Positions 6,200 to 13,535 of a DNA stretch of 20,770 nt are shown here, one piece after another (the first letter of the stretch is position 1; each line of letters begins with the position of its first letter). The position numbers and the translations under genes are program-made. The DNA is from DATGKK01 sp035294725 (GTDB taxonomy: Bacteria > Actinomycetota > Acidimicrobiia > Acidimicrobiales > Bog-793), in assembly GCA_035294725.1 (NCBI GenBank), contig DATGKK010000005.1:1-20770 (forward strand). Direction: 5' to 3'. The notes under the pieces were generated by a model that saw only the letters and a list, made by a program, of their open reading frames with translations, did no database searches and was not told the origin of the DNA.

Positions 6200-7174
6200 A
6201 TGGAACTGACGCCGGTACGGCGGTTGGAGATCGTGTCGGGGCGTTCCCACCCCGAGCTCGCCGAGGAGATCGCGCGTTGCCTCGGGGTCGAGCTTGGTGA
6301 GACCAACCTCCGTGAGTTCGCCGACTCCGAGCTCCACTGCCGCTACGGGAGCTCGATCCGAGGCGTCGACCTGTTCATCATCCAGACCCACGCGGCGCCG
6401 GTCAACGACTCCATCATGGAGATGCTGGTCATGATCGACGCCGCGAAACGGGCCTCGGCCAAGCGCATCACCGCCGTCTGCCCCTACTACGGGTACTCGC
6501 GCCAGGATCGCAAATCGACCGGGCGGGAGCCGATCACGGCGAAGCTCGTCGCCGATCTGCTCTCGGTCGCCGGCGCCGACCGGATCGTGAGCGTGGACCT
6601 TCACTCCGGGCAGATCCAGGGCTTTTTCGACGGCCCGGTGGACCACCTCACGGCGGCACCCGTGTTCATCGACTACCTCCGCCAGAACGACTTCGACGGC
6701 GACATGGTGGTCGTCTCGCCGGATGCGGGCCGGATCAAGGTGTCCGAGCGCTTCTCCCAGCAGCTTGGCTGCGACCTCGCCTTCGTCCACAAGCGACGGC
6801 CCCGGGGGCGGATGGAGGAGGTCGAGGCGCTCGAGGTGGTCGGGAATGTGCGGGGGCGGCGCTGCGTCATCATCGACGACCAGATCGGCACCGCCTCGAC
6901 CGTGGTCGCGGCCTCGGAACGCCTCGTCGAGCAGGGCGCCACCGACGTCTGGGCCATGGCGACCCATGCCATCCTCGCAGGACCGGCGCTCGACCGCCTG
7001 AAGGCCTCGCCGATCTCGCGCGTCGTCGTCACGAACACGCTGCCGGTGCCGGTTGAGCGGCGGATCGACAAGCTCGAGGTGCTCTCGGTCGCGAAGATCG
7101 TCGCGGACGCGATCGATGCCGTGTTCGAGGACACCTCGGTCTCGGAGATCTTCAAGGGGCAGAACCTGCTGTAG
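6200..7174 (+). CDS. prs: Ribose-phosphate pyrophosphokinase (PRPP synthetase)
   Basis: This 324-residue cytosolic enzyme makes 5-phosphoribosyl-1-diphosphate from ribose-5-phosphate and ATP, feeding purine, pyrimidine, His, Trp and NAD synthesis. The length and class I architecture fit: an N-terminal half with NLREFADSELHCRY and the ATP-site signature PYYGYSRQDRK (95-105), VDLHSGQIQGFFD (132-144), the flexible catalytic loop HKRRPRG (197-203), and the PRPP-binding loop at 226-234. That loop reads DDQIGTAST, whereas the family usually has DDMIDTGGT or DDMIDTAGT; Gly230 replaces an Asp and Ser233 a Gly. The ATG at 6200 has GGAGG at 6186-6190. The gene lies between glmU and rplY, a conserved order in Gram-positive bacteria, and is probably cotranscribed with glmU. 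Confidence 0.96.
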   Translation: MELTPVRRLEIVSGRSHPELAEEIARCLGVELGETNLREFADSELHCRYGSSIRGVDLFIIQTHAAPVNDSIMEMLVMIDAAKRASAKRITAVCPYYGYSRQDRKSTGREPITAKLVADLLSVAGADRIVSVDLHSGQIQGFFDGPVDHLTAAPVFIDYLRQNDFDGDMVVVSPDAGRIKVSERFSQQLGCDLAFVHKRRPRGRMEEVEALEVVGNVRGRRCVIIDDQIGTASTVVAASERLVEQGATDVWAMATHAILAGPALDRLKASPISRVVVTNTLPVPVERRIDKLEVLSVAKIVADAIDAVFEDTSVSEIFKGQNLL

Positions 7175-7180
7175 GGGGAC

Positions 7181-7220
7181 CTGCCCTTCTCCCTCGGCCG
7201 AGCGGGGCCGAGGCGGGCAG
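7181..7220 (+). terminator. Composite hairpin after prs
   Basis: CTGCCC (7181-7186) pairs with GGGCAG (7215-7220) outside an inner 8-bp stem, 7192-7199 with 7206-7213, that has a 6-base loop. The whole structure starts six bases after the prs stop. There is no U-tract, so it may be a G+C-rich actinobacterial terminator, a transcript-stabilising 3-prime hairpin, or an attenuator ahead of rplY. Confidence 0.45.
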
Positions 7221-7251
7221 CCGGCCGGCGGGCCTCGCCGCGAGGATCGCC

Positions 7252-7257
7252 TAGTAT
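7252..7257 (+). promoter_or_regulatory. Probable -10 box (TAGTAT) for rplY
   Basis: TAGTAT is the best -10-like hexamer in the 150-base gap between prs and rplY. Initiation near 7264 would give a 5-prime untranslated region of about 60 bases, beginning with a 6-bp hairpin (GGCCGC 7263-7268, GCGGCC 7273-7278, loop GTCA). No matching -35 box is visible. Its presence would let rplY-pth-mfd be expressed separately from glmU-prs. Confidence 0.45.
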
Positions 7258-7324
7258 CTCGTGGCCGCGTCAGCGGCCCCGTCGTCCGCGGCCCTCCGGC
7301 CGAGATCTCGCAGGAGCGCATTCC

Positions 7325-7993
7325 ATGGCAGAAATCCAGCTCGTCGCCGAACCGGGCCGGCCCGAGGGCAGCAGTGCCAGCCGTCGCATGCGCCGCGACG
7401 GGCGCATCCCGGCTGTCGTCTACGGGCACGGGATCGAGCCCATCTCGGTCTCGGTCGACGCCCGCGAGCTGAGGGTCGCCCTCAACGGGGAAGCCGGGAG
7501 CCGGGCGTTGCTTGACCTACGCGTCGGGAGCGAGCGCCACCTCGCCGTCGCGCGCCAGCTGCAGCGCCACCCGGTGCGCCACACGGTGACCCACGTCGAC
7601 TTCCAGGTCGTGAGCAGAGACGAGATCATCTCGGCCGAGGTGCCGATCCTCCTCGTCGGCGAGGCGATCGAGGTGCACCGCGGTGGAGGGACCGTCGGCC
7701 AGGAGCTCAACACCCTGCTCGTGAAGGCACGGCCGGCGGACCTGCCGGCCCATCTCGAGGTGGACATCTCCGAGCTGTCGATCGGCCAGACGATCCGGGT
7801 CGGCGAGGTGTCGCTGCCCGATGGCGTGACCACCGACGTCGACCCCGACCACGCCGTCGCGATCGGCCAGGGGCCCCAGGCCATGGCCCTTCCCGAGGAG
7901 GAGGCCGCCGCCGAGGGCGGCGCCGCTCCCGGCGAGGCCGCGGGGGCCGGCCAGGCCGCTGCTGCCGGCGACGACGGCGCCGGCGAGAGCTGA
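7325..7993 (+). CDS. rplY: 50S ribosomal protein bL25, long CTC/TL5 form
   Basis: This 222-residue protein has the two-domain form of bL25. The N-terminal 5S-rRNA-binding domain spans about residues 1-92 (SSASRRMRRDGRIPAVVYGHG, then R-H-P-V-x-H-x-D-F near the end). The C-terminal TL5 beta-domain spans about 95-185 (VPILLVGEAIEV, LPAHLEVDISELSIGQTI, DHAVAIG). The last 35 or so residues are a low-complexity tail of Ala, Glu and Gly, as is common in actinobacterial members and probably disordered. It binds 5S rRNA in the central protuberance of the large subunit. The ATG at 7325 is preceded by AGGAG near 7312. It lies directly before pth, as in many Gram-positive genomes. Confidence 0.95.
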   Translation: MAEIQLVAEPGRPEGSSASRRMRRDGRIPAVVYGHGIEPISVSVDARELRVALNGEAGSRALLDLRVGSERHLAVARQLQRHPVRHTVTHVDFQVVSRDEIISAEVPILLVGEAIEVHRGGGTVGQELNTLLVKARPADLPAHLEVDISELSIGQTIRVGEVSLPDGVTTDVDPDHAVAIGQGPQAMALPEEEAAAEGGAAPGEAAGAGQAAAAGDDGAGES

Positions 7994-8043
7994 GGTTCGC
8001 CAGAGGCGGCGCAACGGGCTCGGTTGCAGGCTCCACCGCCGAC

Positions 8044-8613
8044 CTGCTCGCCGTCGGTCTCGGCAACCCCGGACCCGAGTACGCCGGCTCGCGCCACAAC
8101 TACGGCGCCGAAGCCGTGCGCCTCGTGGCGCACCGGCACCATGCCCGCCTGAGGAGTGAGCGGGGCTCGCACGCCGACACGGCGGTCGTGCGGATCGGCC
8201 CACGCGCTCTGGCGCTCGCCGTCCCGCAGACCTACATGAACGACTCGGGTCTCGCCCTCCGGCCGCTTGCTCGCCGCTACGTGGCGGGCGAGGTCTCGAG
8301 GATCGTGATCGTCCATGACGAGCTCGACCTCGAGCCTGGCGTCGTGCGGGTGAAAAAGGGGGGCGGCATCGCCGGCCACAACGGCCTGCGCTCGATCGAG
8401 CAGCACCTGCATTCACGGGAGTTCCTCCGGGTCCGGATCGGGGTCGGCAAGCCGCCGGGGCGAGCCGAGGGCGTCGACCACGTGCTTCGCCGGCCCGGCA
8501 AGGCCGAGCGCGAGCTCCTCGCCGTCGCGCTCGAGCTCGCCGCCGACGCGGTCGAGGTCATCCTCGCCGACGGCGTGGAGGCCGCGATGAACCGGTTCAA
8601 TACTCGGTCGTGA
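8044..8613 (+). CDS. pth: Peptidyl-tRNA hydrolase with a non-canonical or missing start codon
   Basis: Pth frees tRNA from peptidyl-tRNA that drops off the ribosome, and is essential in bacteria. Numbering from a CTG at 8044 (189 residues), the family residues are Asn8 (GLGNPG), catalytic His18 (SRHN), Asn66 (TYMNDSG), Asp92 (HDELDL) and Asn113 (GHNGL). These match E. coli Asn10, His20, Asn68, Asp93 and Asn114. The frame is open from 7516 onward, but its first ATG, GTG or TTG is the GTG at 8116, which would remove Asn8 and His18. The start is therefore uncertain. CTG 8044 gives an N-terminus of ordinary length; GTT 8023 sits where a GTG would be expected; a base error is also possible. The end overlaps mfd by GTGA (8610-8613). 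Confidence 0.88.
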   Translation: MLAVGLGNPGPEYAGSRHNYGAEAVRLVAHRHHARLRSERGSHADTAVVRIGPRALALAVPQTYMNDSGLALRPLARRYVAGEVSRIVIVHDELDLEPGVVRVKKGGGIAGHNGLRSIEQHLHSREFLRVRIGVGKPPGRAEGVDHVLRRPGKAERELLAVALELAADAVEVILADGVEAAMNRFNTRS

Positions 8614-11600
8614 GCCTTCGATCGCTGCCGGGCCTCCTCGCGGGCGAGGCGGGCGTCGCCGAGCTGCTCGGTCGCGACGACTCGGTCGTCGCCGTCGCCG
8701 AGCCTGCCCGGGCGCCGGTCCTCGCCGCTGTCGCCGAGCTCGGGACCGCCCCGGTCGTGCTCGTGGTCACCCCGACGATGCGCGAGGCGGAGAACCTGGC
8801 CCATGACCTGAGGGCGTACCGCGACCCGGAGGGGGTCGAGCTGCTGCCGGCGTGGGAGACCCTCCCGTTCGAGCGGGTCTCCCCGGGGGTCGAGACGATG
8901 GGGCGCCGCCTGCGAGCGATGTGGCACCTGCGGGCGACGACGGCCGGGTTGGCCGCTGCCCGCTCCGGCGAGTCGCCGGACGGCCTCGTGCTCGTCGCAC
9001 CCATCCGGGCGCTGTTGCAGCGGCTCGGTCCGCAGGTCGAGCAGAGCGCGCCCATCTGCGTCCGGCTCGGCGACCACCTCGACGAGGAGGAGCTCGTTCG
9101 CCGCCTCGTCGATGCCGGCTACCGCCGCGAGTACCAGGTCGAGCACCGTGGAGAGCTCGCCGTGCGGGGCGGCATCGTCGACGTCTTCCCCTCGACCGGC
9201 GAGGCGGGAGTGCGGATCGACCTGTGGGGCGACGAAGTCGAGCGGCTCACCCACTTCGACGTCGGCGACCAGAGGTCGGTCGGCGACATCGAGAAGGCCG
9301 AGCTGTTCGGCTGCCGCGAGCTCGTGCTCTCCGGTCCCGTCCGCGAGCGGGCACGAGCTCTCGCGAGGGAGGCGCCCTTCGCGAACGACGTCTTCGAGCG
9401 GCTTGCGGACGGCGAGCTGTTCGACGGGATGGAGTCGTGGCTGCCCTTCCTCGTCGAGGAGGAGCGGCTCTTCACGGACCTTCTCGCCGCTCAGGCGCGG
9501 GTCGTGCTCGTCGAGCCGCGCAGGCTGCGGGACCGGGCGACCGAGCTGGCCGAGGAGGAGCGCTCGCTGGCAGACGCCCTGTCGACGACCTGGCTCGGGC
9601 GGGCGGGCCGTGACCTTGAGGCAGGTGCCTCGGAGGCGGCCGGCGTCCCCGGCGAGGAAGGAGGCGTCCCTGCCGGGCCGGAGAGCTCCGGGGGTCTCGT
9701 CCTCCCCCGGCTCCACCTGCCCTTCGACCGGCTCCTCGCACGCTGCCCGGCGCGCGTGGCCTCGCTCCTCGCCGTCGCCGACCGCCCTGAGGTCACCTCC
9801 GTGCCCACGACCGGCTGGCCCCCGGTGATGGGCGACCCGACCGCCCTTGCGAGCCGCCTCGGCGATCTCGCCCGTGAGGGCTGCCGCGTGGTGATCGCGG
9901 CGGACGGAGCCGGCTCGGCCCGCAGGATCTCAGAGGTCCTCGAGGAGCACGGGCTCGCGCCCGACCTCGTCGAGAGCGACGACGGCGAGGTGCTCCGCCG
10001 GCCCGGCCTCCACGTCACCGTCGCCCAGCTCGACCACGGGGCGATCTTCCCCGGGTCGAAGCTTGCCGTGCTGGCCGAGCCGGACCTCACCGGCCGGCGC
10101 CGGCCCCACCGGGTGGCGAGGCCGAGGGCGAGGGCGGCCGAGGGCTTCTTCGACGACCTCGCCCCGGGCAGCTTCGTCGTCCATCACGTGCACGGTGTCG
10201 CCCGCTTCGGGGGCCTCGTTCGGCGCAGCCTCGGCGGCTCGGAGCGGGACTACCTGCTCCTTGAGTACCGGGGCGGGGACAAGCTCTACGTCCCCTCCGA
10301 CCAGATCGACGCCATCACCCCCTATGCCGGCGGCGAGCAACCGACTCTGAGCCGCCTCGGTGGAGCGGAGTGGCAAAAGCAGAAGGCTCGGGTGCGCGCC
10401 GCGACCCGTGAGATCGCCCGGGAGCTCGTCCAGCTCTACCAGCGCCGCGCCACCGTCGAGGGCCACGCCTTCTCCCCGGACACGCCCTGGCAGCACGAGA
10501 TGGAGCAGGCCTTCCCCTACCCCGAGACCGCCGACCAGCTGCGAGCGATCGCGGACGTGAAGGCCGACATGGGCGAGGCCAGGCCGATGGACCGGCTCGT
10601 CTGCGGCGACGTCGGCTTCGGCAAGACCGAGGTTGCCGTGCGGGCGGTGTTCAAGGCGGTCCAGGACGGCTACCAGGCGGCCGTGCTCGTGCCGACGACC
10701 CTGCTCGCGAGCCAGCATCTCCAGACCTTCGCCGAGCGGTACGCCCCGTACCCGGTCCGGGTGGAGATGCTCTCCCGCTTCCTCACCGCCGCCGAGGCGC
10801 GCAAGGTCGTCCAGGGCCTCGCCGACGGATCGGTCGACGTCGTGATCGGGACCCACCGCCTGCTCGCCGACGACGTCCGGTTCAAGAAGCTCGGCTTGCT
10901 CGTCGTGGACGAGGAGCAGCGCTTCGGCGTCGGCCACAAGGAGGCGATCAAGATGCTCTCGACCGGCGTCGACGTCCTCACCCTCACGGCGAGCCCGATC
11001 CCGCGCACCCTGGAGCTCAGCCTGACCGGCATCCGCGACCTCTCGCTCATCAACACCCCGCCGTCTGAGCGCCAGCCCATCCTCACCTACGTCGGCGAGT
11101 ACGACGACCAGGCCGTCGCCGAGGCGATCCGGCGCGAGCTGCTGCGAGAGGGCCAGGTCTTTTTCGTCCACAACCGGGTGCAGGACATCGAGAAGGTGGC
11201 TCAGCACGTGAGGACGCTCGTGCCCGACGCCCGGGTCGCCGTGGCGCACGGCCAGATGGACGAGGGGTCGCTCGAGAAGGTGGTGCTCGACTTCTGGGAG
11301 GGCCGCTACGACGTGCTCGTCTGCACCACCATCATCGAGTCCGGGATCGACATGCCGACCGTCAACACGATGGTCGTCGACCGGGCCGACCTTCTCGGCC
11401 TCGGCCAGCTCCACCAGCTCCGCGGCAGGGTGGGCCGGGGCGACCGGCGCGCCTACGCCTACCTGCTGTTCCCCGAGGATCGGGTCCTCACCGAGCAGGC
11501 CTACGAGCGGCTGCGCACGATCGGGGAGCAGACCGAGCTCGGCTCCGGTTTCAAGATCGCCATGCGGGACCTGGAGATCCGGGGCGCGGGCAACCTGCTC

Positions 11601-12185
11601 GGCAACGACCAGTCCGGCCACATCGCCGCCGTGGGCTACGACCTCTACGTCCGGATGGTGTCCGAGGCCGTCGCCGAGCTGAAGGGAGAGCCGTTGCGCG
11701 AGCCGGTCGAGATCACGATCGACCTCCCCGTGAAGGCCTCATTGCCCGAGTCGTACGTCGGCCGGGAGGACCTGCGCCTCGAGGCCTACCGCCGGCTCGT
11801 GGAGGTGCGCGACCCGCACGACGTCGACGACCTGCGCCGCGAGTGGGTGGACCGCTACGGCCCGATCCCGCCGGCGGCCTCCGCGTTGCTCGAGGTCGGA
11901 TCCCTTCGGGCCGAGTGCCTCCGCACTGGGGTGACCGAGGTGAGCGCGGCGCCGTCGCGGCCGGGGACTCCGGGCAGCCCGGGCAAGTCCGGGGAGGTGG
12001 TCGCCCGCCTCTCCCCGCTCGACCTCCCGTTGTCGGCCCAGGTCCGGCTCGGCCGCCTCCACCCCCGGGCGATCTGGAAGAGGGAGCAGGAGCAATTGAT
12101 CGTTCCCCTGCTGGCCGGAGAGGACCTCGCCCTCCGCCTCGTCGAGCTGCTCCGCGAGCTCGTGCCGGAGGCCGAGGTTGCCTGA
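8610..12185 (+). CDS. mfd: Transcription-repair coupling factor Mfd
   Basis: This 1191-residue ATP-dependent DNA translocase removes RNA polymerase stalled at lesions and recruits UvrA. Domains in order are a UvrB-like N-terminal module (about 20-400, including LLPAWETLPFERVSP and RGGIVDVFP), the RNA-polymerase-interacting CarD-like domain (about 513-590, FFDDLAPGSFVVHHVHGVA), the RecG-like translocase with Walker A GDVGFGKT (666-673), Walker B DEEQ (767-770) and TASPIPRTL, then the second RecA lobe with RGRVGRG (938-944), and the C-terminal TRCF domain. The length is normal for the family. A short Pro/Gly/Ser-rich insert lies in the last domain (about residues 1114-1126). The GTG start at 8610 overlaps the pth stop as GTGA, implying translational coupling. 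Confidence 0.97.
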   Translation: MSLRSLPGLLAGEAGVAELLGRDDSVVAVAEPARAPVLAAVAELGTAPVVLVVTPTMREAENLAHDLRAYRDPEGVELLPAWETLPFERVSPGVETMGRRLRAMWHLRATTAGLAAARSGESPDGLVLVAPIRALLQRLGPQVEQSAPICVRLGDHLDEEELVRRLVDAGYRREYQVEHRGELAVRGGIVDVFPSTGEAGVRIDLWGDEVERLTHFDVGDQRSVGDIEKAELFGCRELVLSGPVRERARALAREAPFANDVFERLADGELFDGMESWLPFLVEEERLFTDLLAAQARVVLVEPRRLRDRATELAEEERSLADALSTTWLGRAGRDLEAGASEAAGVPGEEGGVPAGPESSGGLVLPRLHLPFDRLLARCPARVASLLAVADRPEVTSVPTTGWPPVMGDPTALASRLGDLAREGCRVVIAADGAGSARRISEVLEEHGLAPDLVESDDGEVLRRPGLHVTVAQLDHGAIFPGSKLAVLAEPDLTGRRRPHRVARPRARAAEGFFDDLAPGSFVVHHVHGVARFGGLVRRSLGGSERDYLLLEYRGGDKLYVPSDQIDAITPYAGGEQPTLSRLGGAEWQKQKARVRAATREIARELVQLYQRRATVEGHAFSPDTPWQHEMEQAFPYPETADQLRAIADVKADMGEARPMDRLVCGDVGFGKTEVAVRAVFKAVQDGYQAAVLVPTTLLASQHLQTFAERYAPYPVRVEMLSRFLTAAEARKVVQGLADGSVDVVIGTHRLLADDVRFKKLGLLVVDEEQRFGVGHKEAIKMLSTGVDVLTLTASPIPRTLELSLTGIRDLSLINTPPSERQPILTYVGEYDDQAVAEAIRRELLREGQVFFVHNRVQDIEKVAQHVRTLVPDARVAVAHGQMDEGSLEKVVLDFWEGRYDVLVCTTIIESGIDMPTVNTMVVDRADLLGLGQLHQLRGRVGRGDRRAYAYLLFPEDRVLTEQAYERLRTIGEQTELGSGFKIAMRDLEIRGAGNLLGNDQSGHIAAVGYDLYVRMVSEAVAELKGEPLREPVEITIDLPVKASLPESYVGREDLRLEAYRRLVEVRDPHDVDDLRREWVDRYGPIPPAASALLEVGSLRAECLRTGVTEVSAAPSRPGTPGSPGKSGEVVARLSPLDLPLSAQVRLGRLHPRAIWKREQEQLIVPLLAGEDLALRLVELLRELVPEAEVA

Positions 12186-12257
12186 GGCCGCGGCGTCGGC
12201 GCTCGTTCGCGGTGCGGCGCCGCCCGCCGGCGGGGTCGGCCGGCCGGGCCGTGCGAG

Positions 12258-12263
12258 TACGAT
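12258..12263 (+). promoter_or_regulatory. Probable -10 box (TACGAT) of the SurA-like lipoprotein gene
   Basis: TACGAT ends nine bases before the GTG start at 12273, so transcription would begin at or very near the start codon. No Shine-Dalgarno lies between them. The upstream 12186-12257 stretch holds several G+C palindromes that could act as the mfd terminator, none decisive. Confidence 0.5.
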
Positions 12264-12272
12264 GCGCCGATC

Positions 12273-13448
12273 GTGATCGTGAAACGCGTCACCAGCTCGC
12301 CGGCGCCTGAAGCCGCCCGCTCTCGTCGGCCACGCAGGCGGCAGCTTGGCACGGCGGGCGCACTGGCCGCCCTCGCCGCGACCGCCGCCCTCGCCTCCGG
12401 CTGCAACCTGCAGTGGTCGCCGTACGCCGCCAAGGTCGGGACCACCGTCGTCACGCCCTCGCAGCTCGACACCGAGCTGCGCGAGGCGAGCGGGAACGCG
12501 TCCTTCCTCTGCCTGCTCGAGCGGACCGGCCTCGCCGGCACGACGGCCATCAAGGGTGCCGGGACGAGCACCTACGACAGCAGCTTCGTGGCCTACGTGC
12601 TCACGAACCTCGTGAACGGCGTCATCGCCCACCGCCTCGCAGTTCGCTACCGCCTCCCCGAGAGCCCGGCGGCGAGGGCGCTCGCCCGGGAACAGGTCCT
12701 GGGAGCCTTCGCATCCGAGCTCTCGAGCACCCAGTGCGGCACCTCGAGCCAGCCCATCCTTCGCCAGCTCGGCCCCGAGCTCTCGGGCTCGTTCATCCAG
12801 CTCCAGCTCGACGAGGACGCGCTCGCCGCCCGAGCCGAGCACATCCCCCTCACGCTGGCCGGCCTCGCAGCCTGGGAGCGCTCGCACGCAAGGGCGACCA
12901 AGCAGGCCTGCCTCTCGGGCGTGTTCGTGAAGACGCGTGCGGAGGCCGACCGGGTGCGTGCCGCACTGCGCAGGGGTGAGCCGCTGCAGGCGGTCATCGC
13001 CCGGTACTCGCCGAGCCAGGGCGCGTCTCGGGGTGTCCTCGGGTGCTACACGGCCTCGGAGCTCACCTCCATCGAGCCGGCGATCGAGCACGCTGCGGCC
13101 GCCACCTCGATCGGAGGCGCCGCGGCGCCCGTCGCCTACCAGGGAGCCTGGCTCGTGATCGTGGTCACCTCGCGGCCATTCGAGCCGGCCGTCGACGCCC
13201 TCAACTCGATCTTCACCGCGACGGCCCCGACCTTCGCGAAGCAGATCGCCGCCGCCGTGCGAGCAGCACATGTCGAGGTCAACCCCCAGTACGGGCGTTG
13301 GACGACGTCGAAGGCCCTCGCCGCCTCCGGGTTCGGAGGCAAGGTGGTGCCGAACCGGGTGCCCAGCTCGGCCGTCCTGTTGAACCCGTCCAAGCTGACG
13401 GCGAGCGCAACCGCCCCCGCCGGACTCTCCGGGTCTGGCTCGGGCTGA
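12273..13448 (+). CDS. SurA-like lipoprotein with a degenerate parvulin domain
   Basis: This 391-residue protein has an Arg-rich N-region (to 24), a hydrophobic core and a lipobox LASGC (40-44), so it is probably a lipoprotein attached at Cys44. What follows resembles SurA/PrsA-type folding factors: a helical chaperone region (about 52-205, beginning AAKVGTTVVTPSQLD) and a parvulin-like domain (about 212-300) with the S-x-x-x-A-S-R-G-V-L-G pattern. The two histidines usual at the parvulin active site are absent (the first strand reads CLSGVFV, the last WLVIVV), so chaperone rather than isomerase activity is inferred. Cys80, Cys155, Cys213 and Cys258 could form disulfides. The C-terminal 90 residues are Ala/Ser-rich. 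It lies between mfd and the MazG fusion. Confidence 0.78.
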   Translation: MIVKRVTSSPAPEAARSRRPRRRQLGTAGALAALAATAALASGCNLQWSPYAAKVGTTVVTPSQLDTELREASGNASFLCLLERTGLAGTTAIKGAGTSTYDSSFVAYVLTNLVNGVIAHRLAVRYRLPESPAARALAREQVLGAFASELSSTQCGTSSQPILRQLGPELSGSFIQLQLDEDALAARAEHIPLTLAGLAAWERSHARATKQACLSGVFVKTRAEADRVRAALRRGEPLQAVIARYSPSQGASRGVLGCYTASELTSIEPAIEHAAAATSIGGAAAPVAYQGAWLVIVVTSRPFEPAVDALNSIFTATAPTFAKQIAAAVRAAHVEVNPQYGRWTTSKALAASGFGGKVVPNRVPSSAVLLNPSKLTASATAPAGLSGSGSG

Positions 13449-13487
13449 CCCGGCTGGCCCTGGCGTGCCGCCCGGCCCTGCCCGAGC

Positions 13488-13514
13488 GACCGGGATGCCC
13501 GGGCTCGCCCGGTC
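13488..13514 (+). terminator. Possible terminator after the SurA-like gene
   Basis: GACCGGG (13488-13494) pairs with CCCGGTC (13508-13514). The loop contains a further palindrome, GCCCGGGC (13497-13504), and the stem is followed by CCCTCT. It lies between the lipoprotein stop at 13448 and the MazG start at 13536. There is no U-tract, so read-through is likely at some level. Confidence 0.3.
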
Positions 13515-13535
13515 CCCTCTGACGAGGAGCGGGCG

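Noticed and set aside
6120..6200. Frameshift as an explanation for the short GlmU
   Set aside because: Only 42 bases separate its stop from the prs start, leaving no room for the missing domain of about 100 residues in any frame.
5510..7429. Long open frame on the minus strand across glmU and prs
   Set aside because: Its product is rich in Arg, Asp, His and Gly with no recognisable fold; it mirrors the codon structure of the confident plus-strand genes.
8116..8613. GTG 8116 as the pth start
   Set aside because: It would delete the Asn and catalytic His of the GLGNPG and SRHN motifs, which are clearly encoded upstream in the same frame.
12186..12257. G+C palindromes after mfd as a definite terminator
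   Set aside because: Several overlapping short palindromes exist but none has a clear stem plus U-tract, so I left them unannotated.
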